Position numbers and translations under genes: made by a program
The notes under the pieces: model-generated
The model's database searches: none
What the model was told of the DNA's origin: nothing
The model's input: the letters and a program-made list of their open reading frames with translations, nothing else
Shown here: positions 36,127 through 45,248 of the stretch, piece by piece
How the letters are laid out: every line of letters starts with the position of its first letter
How positions within the stretch are numbered: the stretch's first letter is position 1
Assembly: GCF_003149105.1 (NCBI RefSeq)
Contig: NZ_QGDS01000015.1
Location: 1 to 64,000, forward strand
Direction: 5' to 3'
From: Faecalicatena contorta
Lineage (GTDB): Bacteria > Bacillota > Clostridia > Lachnospirales > Lachnospiraceae
Length of the DNA stretch: 64,000 nt

Positions 36127-37233
36127 ATGGAATTTTCAGTAAAACCAATAATTGCAGTATATCAATCGTTACAAAATTTTATTGAACAAAAAGGCATTGA
36201 CAGCAAGGATTTGATTATCACCAATGAGTATGTACTGGTGCCGCAGCTTAACGGCGCACCGCTGCCATGCGATGTGTTATATCAAGAAAAATATGGCCAG
36301 GGTGAACCATCTGATGAAATGATTGATGCGATGATCCGGGACATGAAGAACAAGGACTATCAGCGAATTATTGCAATCGGCGGCGGTACCGTAATTGATA
36401 TTTCAAAACTGTTTGTCTTTGGTAACGGATACAATGCGGAAGGAATTTTTGCCAAAGGTTCTGAATTACCGAAGAAAAGACAGCTGATCGTTATTCCTAC
36501 TACCTGTGGAACCGGCAGTGAAATGACCAATATTTCGATTGTCGAGTTTAAGCAGAAACAGACTAAGATTGGATTGGCGGTACCGGCATTGTATGCGGAT
36601 GAAGCGGCTCTGATTCCGCAGATGCTCGATACACTTCCCTATGGTGTCTTCGCGGCAAGTTCTATAGATGCCTTGGTGCATGCGGTTGAGTCATATGTTT
36701 CACCAAAGGCAACGGTATTCTCGAGGATGTTTGGTAAAACAGCGATTGAGAAGATCTTGCGCGGCTATATGAAGATGAGGAAACGAAATGTCCAGGGACT
36801 GCCAGAGGATATGGAGGATTTTCTGGTGGCCAGCACAATGGCCGGGGTGGCATTTGGTAATGCAGGATGCGGGGCAGTCCATGCGCTTTCGTATCCAATT
36901 GGAGGGAACTATCATGTGCCCCATGGCAATGCCAATTACATGGTCTTTGAAGGCGTGTTTCTGATGTACAAGAAGCTGGGTGCAGACCTGTCACCAGTTG
37001 AAGAGGTGCTGGAAGAGGTACTTGGATGCACCAGAAATGATGTCTGGTCTGATTTGTTTGAACTGCTTAGTTTTGTATTGGAGCGCAGGGCATTAAAAGA
37101 TTTAGGTGTTGATGAAACCAAATGTGCCGAAATGGCAGCGTCGGTGATTAAGAATCAGCAGCGTCTGCTGGCAAACAACCCCATCAAACTGTGTCAGGAA
37201 AATATGAAAACAATCTATATGAGTTGTCTATAG
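36127..37233 (+). CDS. 4hbD: 4-hydroxybutyrate dehydrogenase-type iron alcohol dehydrogenase
   Basis: NAD-dependent dehydrogenase of 368 aa, closely resembling Clostridium kluyveri 4HbD. It has DVLYQEKYGQGEPSDEMI, IIAIGGGTVIDISKL, VIPTTCGTGSEMTNIS and the metal-binding stretches SSIDALVHAVESYVSP and VHALSYPIGGNYHVPHG. The known reaction reduces succinate semialdehyde to 4-hydroxybutyrate. In an inositol operon it may instead reduce malonate semialdehyde to 3-hydroxypropionate or another aldehyde acid; sequence cannot decide. The next gene, encoding 4-hydroxybutyryl-CoA dehydratase, supports a four-carbon substrate. Confidence 0.9.
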   Translation: MEFSVKPIIAVYQSLQNFIEQKGIDSKDLIITNEYVLVPQLNGAPLPCDVLYQEKYGQGEPSDEMIDAMIRDMKNKDYQRIIAIGGGTVIDISKLFVFGNGYNAEGIFAKGSELPKKRQLIVIPTTCGTGSEMTNISIVEFKQKQTKIGLAVPALYADEAALIPQMLDTLPYGVFAASSIDALVHAVESYVSPKATVFSRMFGKTAIEKILRGYMKMRKRNVQGLPEDMEDFLVASTMAGVAFGNAGCGAVHALSYPIGGNYHVPHGNANYMVFEGVFLMYKKLGADLSPVEEVLEEVLGCTRNDVWSDLFELLSFVLERRALKDLGVDETKCAEMAASVIKNQQRLLANNPIKLCQENMKTIYMSCL

Positions 37234-37247
37234 AGTAAGGAGAGCTT

Positions 37248-38699
37248 ATGAAAACAAGAGAAGAATATATTGAAAGTTTAAAAAAACTAGATTTGCAGGT
37301 TTATCTGCTGGGCAAGAAGGTGGAAGACCCAACAGAACATCCGGTGATTGTTCCTTCGTTAAACTCGGTGGCGATGACCTATGAACTGGCTCAGATGCCG
37401 GAATATGAAGACTTAATGACAGTGACATCGAACCTCACCGGTGAAAAAATCAATCGTTTTACCCATCTTCACCAGAGTACCGATGACCTGCTTAAAAAAG
37501 TAAAAATGCAGCGTCTGCTAGGTCAGAAGACCGCCTCATGTTTCCAGCGCTGTGTTGGAATGGATGCGGCTAATGCCGTATATTCCACTACATACGAGTG
37601 CGATAAAGCGCACGAAACCCACTATTTTGAAAACTTTAAGAAATATTGGGAACGCATTCAAAAAGAAGATTTGGTTGTTGACGGAGCAATGACTGATCCT
37701 AAAGGAGACAGAGGGTTATCCCCGTCACAGCAGGAAGATCCGGATATGTATCTGAGAGTGGTCGAAAGAAGAGCGGACGGAATCGTGGTGCGTGGCTCAA
37801 AAGCTCATCAGACCGGGATTGTTAATTCACATGAAGTAATCGTTATGCCGACTGTGGCGATGCGGCCGGAAGATAAGGATTATGCAGTTGCCTTTTCCCT
37901 GCCGGCTGACGCGCCGGGAATCTTCATGATTTATGGACGTCAAAGCTGTGATACCAGAAAATTGGAGCCTAATGCAGACATAGATCTTGGGAATAAGAAT
38001 TTTGGCGGTCATGAAGCGTTGATGATATTCGAGGATGTATTTGTGCCAAATGAACGGATTTTCTTGAATGGTGAGACCGATTTTGCGGGAATGCTGGTAG
38101 AACGCTTTGCATCGTATCATAGGCAGAGCTACGGAGGCTGTAAAGTTGGTGTAGGCGATGTACTGATTGGTGCGGCTGCACTTGCAGCTGACTACAATGG
38201 GGTTCCGAAAGCAAGTCATATTAAGGATAAACTGATTGAAATGAATCACTTAAATGAATCCTTATACTCCTGTGGGATTGCCTGTTCTTGTGAAGGGTGT
38301 CAGCTGGAAGCAGGAAACTACTATGTGGATGCCCTGCTGGCGAATGTATGTAAACAGAATATTACCCGGCTGCCTTATGAGATTACCCGTTTGGCCGAGG
38401 ATATTGCCGGTGGTCTGATGGTAACGATGCCGAGCCAGCGGGATTATGATAATGAAAAGTTAAAACCTTATATTGACAAATACCTCAAAGGAATTGCCGA
38501 TGTCAGCACCGAAGACCGTATGCGTATCCTGCGTCTGATCGAGAATATCACTCTGGGAACGGCAGCAGTTGGCTATCGGACAGAATCGATGCACGGTGCC
38601 GGCTCACCCCAGGCTCAGCGGATCATGATTGGCAGACAGGCGAACATGGAACATAAAAAGGAACTGGCCAAAACAATCGCAGGTGTAAAGAAAAAGTAA
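37248..38699 (+). CDS. abfD: 4-hydroxybutyryl-CoA dehydratase
   Basis: FAD and [4Fe-4S] radical enzyme that converts 4-hydroxybutyryl-CoA to crotonyl-CoA. The 483-aa protein has all four cluster ligands, one position earlier than in the C. aminobutyricum enzyme: Cys98 and Cys102 (ASCFQRC), His291 and Cys298 (YHRQSYGGC). DAANAVYSTTYECD and the MHGAGSPQAQRIMI end also agree. It sits between 4hbD and the CoA-transferase, the classic 4-hydroxybutyrate order. Oxygen-sensitive; strictly anaerobic use is expected. Confidence 0.94.
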   Translation: MKTREEYIESLKKLDLQVYLLGKKVEDPTEHPVIVPSLNSVAMTYELAQMPEYEDLMTVTSNLTGEKINRFTHLHQSTDDLLKKVKMQRLLGQKTASCFQRCVGMDAANAVYSTTYECDKAHETHYFENFKKYWERIQKEDLVVDGAMTDPKGDRGLSPSQQEDPDMYLRVVERRADGIVVRGSKAHQTGIVNSHEVIVMPTVAMRPEDKDYAVAFSLPADAPGIFMIYGRQSCDTRKLEPNADIDLGNKNFGGHEALMIFEDVFVPNERIFLNGETDFAGMLVERFASYHRQSYGGCKVGVGDVLIGAAALAADYNGVPKASHIKDKLIEMNHLNESLYSCGIACSCEGCQLEAGNYYVDALLANVCKQNITRLPYEITRLAEDIAGGLMVTMPSQRDYDNEKLKPYIDKYLKGIADVSTEDRMRILRLIENITLGTAAVGYRTESMHGAGSPQAQRIMIGRQANMEHKKELAKTIAGVKKK

Positions 38700-38737
38700 A
38701 TGCACCTGTCAATACCCTTTATGCTTGGAGTAAGAAT

Positions 38738-40060
38738 ATGGAAGATTTCAGAGAGAAATATAGAAACAAATATGTAACTGCCGAAGAAGCAGTAAAAAAG
38801 ATCAAAGACGGGAACTTGGTAGCAATTGGCCATGCGTGCGGTGAACCACGGGCATTAACAAGAGAATTTTCAAAATATGTACTGCAGCTTAGTGATGTTG
38901 AGACAATCCATATGATTGGTATGGGTGAGAGCACATACTGTCTGGAAGAAGCCGAAGGGCATGTCCGCCATAATTCTATTTTTGTCGGCAATAAAAATGA
39001 GCGGCAGGCGATCAAAGCAGGGAGAGCAGATTATACTCCTAGATATTTTTCTAAAATCCCCTCTTTGTTTACCGATGGTTCGCTGCCCCCTGATGTGGCT
39101 TTAGTACAGGTCAGCAAACCTGATAAACACGGCTATGTAAGTTTTGGTGTTTCAGTCGATTATAGTATGATTGCAGCCAAAGAAGCAAAACTAAAAATTG
39201 CCCAGATAAACAGCTATATGCCAAGGTGCCACGGTGAATGTTTTATGCATCTGGACGAATTCGATTATCTGGTTGAAGAGGACATTCCGCTGCTTGAATT
39301 ATCCAGGAGCGAATTGACCGAAGTGGAAAAAAAAATCGGGCGTCACTGTGCAGGCCTAATCGATGATGGAGCAACTCTTCAGTTGGGAATTGGTGCATTA
39401 CCGGATGCGGTACTTCTCTCCTTGAAAGATAAAAAAGATTTAGGAATCCATTCAGAGATGTTCTCTGACGGCGTGGTCGAACTGGTCGAAGCCGGAGTTA
39501 TAACGAACACTCAAAAAACACTGCATCCTGGGAAATTGGTCGCAACCTTCTTAATGGGGAGCCAGAAGCTTTATGACTATATCGATGATAACCCTGTCGT
39601 ATACATGGCATCTGCTGACTATACGAATGACCCCTATATCATTGCAAAAAATGATAATCTGGTGTCAATAAATTCTTGTATTCAAGTGGACTTCATGGGT
39701 CAGGTAAGCGCCGAGAGCATCGGAACGATGCAGATTTCCGGTGTTGGCGGACAGGTGGATTTTGTCAGAGGTGCCAATATGTCAAAAGGTGGAATTTCAA
39801 TTATTGCCATGACCTCCACAGCCAAAAACGGTACCGTGTCTAAAATCGTCCCCTATTTAGAACAGGGTGCAGCTGTAACGACCGGACGAAATGATGTAGC
39901 CTATATCGTTACCGAGTTCGGCGTTGCGGATCTTAGAGGTGTTTCCTTGAGGGAACGGGCCAGACGGCTAATCTGCATCGCGCATCCCAATTTCCGTGAA
40001 GAGTTGATTAAAGAATGGGAAAAACGTTTTCAGATGAATTGGCAAGAAGCAACTAAATAA
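38738..40060 (+). CDS. abfT: 4-hydroxybutyrate/acetyl-CoA CoA-transferase
   Basis: Family I CoA-transferase of 440 aa that activates the hydroxyacid using acetyl-CoA or another acyl-CoA. The catalytic Glu lies in LGIHSEMFSDG (about residue 246) and the CoA-binding glycine stretch is GVGGQVDFVRGA. The start (YVTAEEAVKKIKDGNLVAIGH) is typical of the AbfT/Cat2 and butyrate CoA-transferase group, so a role in releasing butyrate is an alternative. Its position after abfD favours 4-hydroxybutyrate or a related hydroxyacid. Confidence 0.9.
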   Translation: MEDFREKYRNKYVTAEEAVKKIKDGNLVAIGHACGEPRALTREFSKYVLQLSDVETIHMIGMGESTYCLEEAEGHVRHNSIFVGNKNERQAIKAGRADYTPRYFSKIPSLFTDGSLPPDVALVQVSKPDKHGYVSFGVSVDYSMIAAKEAKLKIAQINSYMPRCHGECFMHLDEFDYLVEEDIPLLELSRSELTEVEKKIGRHCAGLIDDGATLQLGIGALPDAVLLSLKDKKDLGIHSEMFSDGVVELVEAGVITNTQKTLHPGKLVATFLMGSQKLYDYIDDNPVVYMASADYTNDPYIIAKNDNLVSINSCIQVDFMGQVSAESIGTMQISGVGGQVDFVRGANMSKGGISIIAMTSTAKNGTVSKIVPYLEQGAAVTTGRNDVAYIVTEFGVADLRGVSLRERARRLICIAHPNFREELIKEWEKRFQMNWQEATK

Positions 40061-40095
40061 ACAAAATTATGCAATAAAGGAAAGGAACAAAAATC

Positions 40096-42033
40096 ATGGG
40101 AAGAACTAGAATGACGGTAGGTCAGGCAATTGTGAAGTTTTTGAATCAGCAATATGTTAGCTTTGATGATGATGAACACCGCTTCGTCGATGGTATTTTC
40201 ACCATTTTTGGCCACGGTATTGTGGCAGGGCTTGGACAGGCACTTGATGAGGAACCGGGGGATCTCAGAGTGTATCATGGGCGTAACGAACAGGGAATGG
40301 CTCACGTAGCAATTTCTTACGCAAAACAAAATAACCGAAGAAGAATCATCGCTTGTACGTCTTCAATAGGACCGGGAGCTGCGAATATGGTTACCGCAGC
40401 CGGAACCGCGACTGTAAATAATGTTCCGTTATTATTATTCCCCGCTGACACCTTTTCCACCCGGCAGCCAGATCCGGTGCTACAGCAGATCGAGCAGCCG
40501 CACAGCCTGGCAATCACGACCAATGATGCCTTTAAACCTGTTTGTAATTACTGGGATCGTGTAGCGAGGCCAGAACAGCTGATGACAGCAATGATTAATG
40601 CGATGCGGGTGCTGACGAATCCGGCGACGGCAGGAGCAGTTTGTGTTGCAATTCCCCAGGATGTACAAGGTGAAAGTTTTGACTTCCCGGATTATTTTTT
40701 TGAAAAACGGGTACATCGGATCATGAGGAGTCCGGCAGACCCGGCTCAGATTGATGATGCGGTTGAAATGATCATGAAGGCAAAAAGGCCACTCTTTATC
40801 GGAGGTGGCGGTGCGCGGTATTCAGAAGCGGGAGCAACCCTTCAGAAGCTATGTGAGGACCTGACCATCCCCTATGCCGAATCCCAGGCCGGAAAGAGTG
40901 CCACTCCTTCCAGCAGCCCGATGAATGTTGGTGGGGTGGGTGTGACAGGAACATTGTGTGCCAATACGATTGCTGAGGAAGCAGATCTGGTTGTTGGTGT
41001 AGGCACCAGATTTAATGACTTCGTAACCGGATCAAAAGAGATTTTCCGTAATCCGGATGTTAAATTCCTATCGATCAACGTATCAGACTATCATGCTGAA
41101 AAATTAGATGCTACGAAGGTAGTTGGTGATGCCAAAGTGGTGCTGGAACGACTCGGGGGAATCTTAAGAGAAAAAAGATATCAAACTGGATACACCAAAG
41201 AACATATTGCTGGTCTGAAAGATGAGTACATGAAAGAGCTGAAAAGAATTCAGGGAATTACATATACCGGGAAAAACTTTGTTCCGCTGGTACCAAGTTG
41301 GACACCAGAGATCATCAATGATTATTTGAAGAGGATTGGCGGTACGATTACAGAGACCAATGGACTGGGGATTATCAGAGAATGCATTGCTGAAGATGCT
41401 ATCGTTGTAAGTGCTTCTGGAAGTTTGCCGGCTGACATGGAAAGAATGTGGCTGACTGATGCAAAGGATTCTTACAATATGGAATATGGTTACAGCTGTA
41501 TGGGATATGAGGTGCAGGGAGCTCTTGGAGCAAAACTGGCTTGCCCGGATAAAGAAGTGTATGCAATTGTTGGTGACGGTGCATTCCTGATGCTGAACTC
41601 AGAGCTGACAACTGCTATCCAGGAGAAAAAGAAGATCAATGTAATTGTTTTCGATAATGCTGCCTTTGGTTGTATTAACAACCTGCAGATGGGAAATGGA
41701 ATTGGCAGCCTGTGTACCGAGTTCCGTTACAGAAATGAAGAAACCGGCAAGACAGATGGTGATTATATTAGTATTGACTTTGCCAAAGTTGGTGAAGGTT
41801 ATGGTTTAAAGACTTACAGTGCGAAAACACCAGAAGAATTAAGAGCAGCGATTGAAGATAGTAAGAAGCAGGAAGTTTCGACCCTGATCGATGCTAAAGT
41901 ATTACCAAAGACAATGGCAGAAGGTTATAAATCATGGTGGCATGTGGGGGTGGCGTCAACCAGTAAATCAGAAAAGACAGTGGATTCATGGAAGAATAAA
42001 GACGAGAAGCTTAAAAGTGCCAGAATGTATTAG
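40096..42033 (+). CDS. iolD: 3D-trihydroxycyclohexane-1,2-dione hydrolase
   Basis: Thiamine pyrophosphate enzyme of 645 aa that opens the cyclitol ring, giving 5-deoxy-glucuronate. The N-terminal pyrimidine domain has HGIVAGLGQAL and RNEQGMAHVAISYAKQ with the conserved Glu. The C-terminal TPP domain has VGDGAFLMLNSELTTA (GDG at 493-495) and DNAAFG. The length fits IolD and exceeds acetolactate synthase. It is placed between the CoA-transferase and the bcd/etfA scar, so inositol and CoA genes are interleaved. A hairpin follows at 42043. Confidence 0.93.
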   Translation: MGRTRMTVGQAIVKFLNQQYVSFDDDEHRFVDGIFTIFGHGIVAGLGQALDEEPGDLRVYHGRNEQGMAHVAISYAKQNNRRRIIACTSSIGPGAANMVTAAGTATVNNVPLLLFPADTFSTRQPDPVLQQIEQPHSLAITTNDAFKPVCNYWDRVARPEQLMTAMINAMRVLTNPATAGAVCVAIPQDVQGESFDFPDYFFEKRVHRIMRSPADPAQIDDAVEMIMKAKRPLFIGGGGARYSEAGATLQKLCEDLTIPYAESQAGKSATPSSSPMNVGGVGVTGTLCANTIAEEADLVVGVGTRFNDFVTGSKEIFRNPDVKFLSINVSDYHAEKLDATKVVGDAKVVLERLGGILREKRYQTGYTKEHIAGLKDEYMKELKRIQGITYTGKNFVPLVPSWTPEIINDYLKRIGGTITETNGLGIIRECIAEDAIVVSASGSLPADMERMWLTDAKDSYNMEYGYSCMGYEVQGALGAKLACPDKEVYAIVGDGAFLMLNSELTTAIQEKKKINVIVFDNAAFGCINNLQMGNGIGSLCTEFRYRNEETGKTDGDYISIDFAKVGEGYGLKTYSAKTPEELRAAIEDSKKQEVSTLIDAKVLPKTMAEGYKSWWHVGVASTSKSEKTVDSWKNKDEKLKSARMY

Positions 42034-42042
42034 ATTAATTTC

Positions 42043-42067
42043 GACCGCAGTGCCTGACACTGCGGTC
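42043..42067 (+). terminator. Hairpin after iolD
   Basis: GACCGCAGTG and CACTGCGGTC form a perfect 10-bp stem around CCTGA, followed by TTGTAAT. The T-run is poor, so this may be partial termination or mRNA processing rather than a full stop. Confidence 0.55.
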
Positions 42068-42110
42068 TTGTAATATCATACCATAGAATGTTATAGTAGA
42101 GGAGACAATA

Positions 42111-42417
42111 ATGGATTTTAATCTGGAGAAGAAACATGAAATGGCGCGGACCTTATTTCGGGAATTCGCGGAGAATGAAGTGAAACCATTGGCTCAGGAA
42201 GTCGATGAAACAGAAAGCTTTCCCATCGAAACGGTAAAGAAAATGGCAGCCTGTGGGTTACTTGGAATTCCTGTTCCGAAAGAAAACCTGCTGGGTGCAC
42301 AAGGATGATACTGCGCCACTCTTTGATGTGGCGGATTATGGCATTGTCGGAGACTATCGTAAGATTGTTCCGATATTAACTGAGCAGCTGAAAAGTGCAG
42401 CTGCTGTGGAGGTCTAA
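42111..42417 (+). pseudogene. bcd-etfA deletion scar
   Basis: Bases 42111-42305 encode the first 65 or so residues of an acyl-CoA dehydrogenase (butyryl-CoA dehydrogenase type: EMARTLFREFAENEVKP, then [11 protein letters not shown]), which then run into a stop at 42306. From about 42300, in another frame, the sequence encodes the C-terminal end of electron transfer flavoprotein alpha ([18 protein letters not shown], then VPILTEQLK) and stops at 42417. The expected intact order is bcd-etfB-etfA, so roughly 3 kb has been lost with both outer ends kept. The bcd start still has AGGAGACA before it, and the etfA end supplies the GGAGG for thl. Confidence 0.9.
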
Positions 42418-42419
42418 AT

Positions 42420-43601
42420 ATGAGAAAAAGAATTGTATTAGCAGGTGCGTGCCGGACGGCCATCGGTGCGATGGGCGGCAGCCTCAGTAATGTTTCGGCG
42501 GTAGAACTGGGGAGTATTGTCATCAAAGAGGCGGTCAAGCGTGCCGGAATAACGGAAGATGATGTTGAACATGTTTATATGGGGAATGTAATTCAGGCCG
42601 GACAGGGTCAGAATGTGGCCCGGCAGGCTGCGGTAAAAGCGGGCATTCCATATCGTGTGCCTGCGGTTACCATCAATGTTGTTTGCGGTTCCGGATTAAA
42701 CAGTGTCAATATGGCAGCCCAGATGATCCGGTCGGGTGAGGCGGATATCGTAATCGCCGGCGGCATGGAGAATATGTCCAGAGCACCTTACTATCTGGAG
42801 AATGCCAGAGCGGGCTACCGCCTCGGCGATGGCAAGTTAAAAGATTCACTGGTCGGCGATGCTCTGTGGGATGCATTCCATGATTATCATATGGGAATCA
42901 CTGCAGAAAATGTGGCAGAACGGTGGAATATCAGTCGTGAGGAACTGGATCAGTTCGCTTATGGAAGCCAGGTCAAAGCAACCGCCGCGATTAAGGGTAA
43001 TGTGTTTGAAGATGAGATCGTACCGGTTGAGATTAAGACCAGAAAAGCAGCCTACCAGTTTAAAGAAGATGAATCGCCGCGGCCGGATGCATCATATGAA
43101 AAAATGAGTAAGCTCAGACCGGCATTTAAAGCGGATGGAATCGTGACGGCAGCGAATTCTTCGACCATTAATGATGGGGCCGCGGCAGTCGTCGTGATGA
43201 GTGAAGAAAAGGCGAAAGAGTTAAATGTAACACCGATGGCGGTTTGGCTGGGTGGTGATCTGGCTGGAGTCGACCCGGAAATTATGGGGATTGGTCCCGT
43301 CGCAGCAACCAGAAAGACCCTGGAAAAGTTGAATCTGACGATTGATGATATCGACCTGGTCGAGGCGAATGAAGCGTTTGCAGCCCAGTCGATTGCGGTC
43401 CAGAGAGATCTGGCGATTCCTGCAGAAAAGCTAAATATTCACGGAGGTGCTATTTCGCTGGGACATCCAGTCGGGGCATCAGGAGCCAGAATCTTAGTAA
43501 CCTTGTTACATGAACTGAAACGAAGTAATCGCCGGCTTGGCCTGGCTACCCTCTGTATCGGTGGGGGAATGGGCTGTTCGGCGATCGTCGAAAGCATATA
43601 A
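42420..43601 (+). CDS. thlA: Acetyl-CoA acetyltransferase (thiolase)
   Basis: Interconverts two acetyl-CoA and acetoacetyl-CoA. The 393 aa contain the nucleophile Cys in INVVCGSGLNSVNMA (about residue 88), the NEAFAAQS segment, the catalytic His in GGAISLGHPVGASG and the second Cys in CIGGGMGCSAIV. It starts three bases after the etfA remnant. With the next two genes it makes the acetyl-CoA to crotonyl-CoA segment of butyrate metabolism, in either direction. Confidence 0.95.
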   Translation: MRKRIVLAGACRTAIGAMGGSLSNVSAVELGSIVIKEAVKRAGITEDDVEHVYMGNVIQAGQGQNVARQAAVKAGIPYRVPAVTINVVCGSGLNSVNMAAQMIRSGEADIVIAGGMENMSRAPYYLENARAGYRLGDGKLKDSLVGDALWDAFHDYHMGITAENVAERWNISREELDQFAYGSQVKATAAIKGNVFEDEIVPVEIKTRKAAYQFKEDESPRPDASYEKMSKLRPAFKADGIVTAANSSTINDGAAAVVVMSEEKAKELNVTPMAVWLGGDLAGVDPEIMGIGPVAATRKTLEKLNLTIDDIDLVEANEAFAAQSIAVQRDLAIPAEKLNIHGGAISLGHPVGASGARILVTLLHELKRSNRRLGLATLCIGGGMGCSAIVESI

Positions 43602-43612
43602 GAGGTGGCTGA

Positions 43613-44374
43613 ATGAAATATATTGAGATCCGGAAAGTAGAAGATTCCTTGATAATCACTATTTCCAGACCGGCTGCGATGAATGCTCTTAACCTTGAGG
43701 TGCTTAAAGAATTAAAGGAGTCTTTTAGTAACGTTGATGTAGATAATATCAGGTGTGTTATTTTGACCGGCGCCGGTAAGAAGGCTTTTGTAGCAGGTGC
43801 GGATATTGGACTTATGGAGAAACTAACAAAGAAGCAGGCTAAGGATTTCTCTTCATTTGGTTCCAACGTGTTTCGCATGATTGAAACCTTCCCAATTCCG
43901 GTAATCGCAGCGGTAAACGGATATGCCCTGGGTGGCGGGCTGGAGCTTGCGCTTGCTTGTGACATCCGTATCGCTTCTGCGAATGCGGTGTTTGGGCTGC
44001 CTGAACTGGGATTTGGTATTATTCCTGGATTTGGAGGAACCCAGCGGTTGATGAGGACAATTCCGGGTGGCTGGGCTAAGGAAATGATTTATGCCAGTAC
44101 CCAAATAGATTCAACCAGAGCGCTGCAATTGGGGCTGATTAATGAGGTTTGCCAGAGCGAAGAATTGATGGACCATGCTCTGATGATTGGCAAAAGAATT
44201 GCCCAAAATACACCAAATGCAATAAGGCTGGCAAAAAGGGCGATGAACGATGGTTCAGATGAGCGGATCATTTTAGGTCTTGATCTGGAGTCAAATTTAT
44301 TTGCCCAATGTTTTGAAAATGAGGAACAGACGAGCAGAATGAAAGCTTTTATTGAAAAATCAAAAAGAAGATAG
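43613..44374 (+). CDS. crt: Enoyl-CoA hydratase (crotonase)
   Basis: Interconverts crotonyl-CoA and 3-hydroxybutyryl-CoA. The 253-aa protein has the oxyanion-hole stretch [13 protein letters not shown] and both catalytic Glu residues, in [12 protein letters not shown] and [19 protein letters not shown]. In this operon it could also dehydrate 3-hydroxypropionyl-CoA. It lies 11 bp after the thiolase. Confidence 0.95.
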   Translation: MKYIEIRKVEDSLIITISRPAAMNALNLEVLKELKESFSNVDVDNIRCVILTGAGKKAFVAGADIGLMEKLTKKQAKDFSSFGSNVFRMIETFPIPVIAAVNGYALGGGLELALACDIRIASANAVFGLPELGFGIIPGFGGTQRLMRTIPGGWAKEMIYASTQIDSTRALQLGLINEVCQSEELMDHALMIGKRIAQNTPNAIRLAKRAMNDGSDERIILGLDLESNLFAQCFENEEQTSRMKAFIEKSKRR

Positions 44375-44390
44375 CATGCGGGGGTATATA

Positions 44391-45248
44391 ATGATGAAAG
44401 TAGGAGTAATAGGTGCCGGAACAATGGGTCAGGGCATTGCCCAAACTTTTGCCGAAGGTCTTGATTATGAGGTGGCATTATGTGATATCTCTGAGGATTT
44501 TGCTGGCAAGGGTAAGCAGGCGATTGCCCGCCAGTTAGAAAGAATGGCCGCTAAAGGCAAAAAGAATCGTGATGAAGTAAAGCAGATTTTAGAAAAAATC
44601 CGGATTGGAGTAATCGATTTATCGGCAGATTGTGATTTGATTATTGAAGCAGCAGCGGAAAATATGGATATTAAAAAGGATATCTTTCAAAAGTTAGAAA
44701 AAATATGTGATTCAGCTGCGATATTTGCAACTAATACGTCTTCTCTTTCAATTACTGGGATATCAGCCGCAGTTCAGAGGCCAGTTATCGGAATGCATTT
44801 TTTTAATCCGGTTCCAGTGATGAAACTGGTTGAGATAGTGAGAGGGGTAGACACTCCTGATGACATCGCTAAGCGAGTAAAAGATATTGTCGAAGATATC
44901 GGTAAAGTTTCGGTAGAAGTATCAGAACAGCCCGGTTTTGTAGTAAATAGAATTCTGATTCCGATGATTAATGAGGCGATTGGACTCTATGAGCTGGGTG
45001 CTGCCTCCGTCGAAGATATTGATACATCAATGAAGTTAGGTGCGAATCATCCGATTGGGCCGCTGGCGCTGGGAGACCTGGTCGGCCTGGATGTGTGTCT
45101 GGCAATTATGGAGGTTCTTCAGGCAGAAACAGGAGATCCGAAATACCGGCCGGCTCCGCTGCTGCGAAAAATGGTTCGGGGTGGACTGTTGGGCAGAAAA
45201 AGTGGAAAAGGCTTTTATACCTATAGGGATGAGGAGATGAAGTTATGA
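44391..45248 (+). CDS. hbd: 3-hydroxybutyryl-CoA dehydrogenase
   Basis: NAD(P)-dependent dehydrogenase of 285 aa linking 3-hydroxybutyryl-CoA and acetoacetyl-CoA. The Rossmann motif is [15 protein letters not shown], the catalytic His lies in [18 protein letters not shown], and the C-terminal domain has [17 protein letters not shown]. The start at 44391 follows GGGGG by five bases; the next ATG, three bases later, is equally possible. Its stop overlaps the phosphofructokinase start (ATGA). Confidence 0.95.
   Translation: MMKVGVIGAGTMGQGIAQTFAEGLDYEVALCDISEDFAGKGKQAIARQLERMAAKGKKNRDEVKQILEKIRIGVIDLSADCDLIIEAAAENMDIKKDIFQKLEKICDSAAIFATNTSSLSITGISAAVQRPVIGMHFFNPVPVMKLVEIVRGVDTPDDIAKRVKDIVEDIGKVSVEVSEQPGFVVNRILIPMINEAIGLYELGAASVEDIDTSMKLGANHPIGPLALGDLVGLDVCLAIMEVLQAETGDPKYRPAPLLRKMVRGGLLGRKSGKGFYTYRDEEMKL

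Noticed and set aside
42111-42308. Functional 65-aa protein from the start of bcd
   Set aside because: It is only the first helices of an acyl-CoA dehydrogenase, and the following etfA end in another frame shows a deletion.
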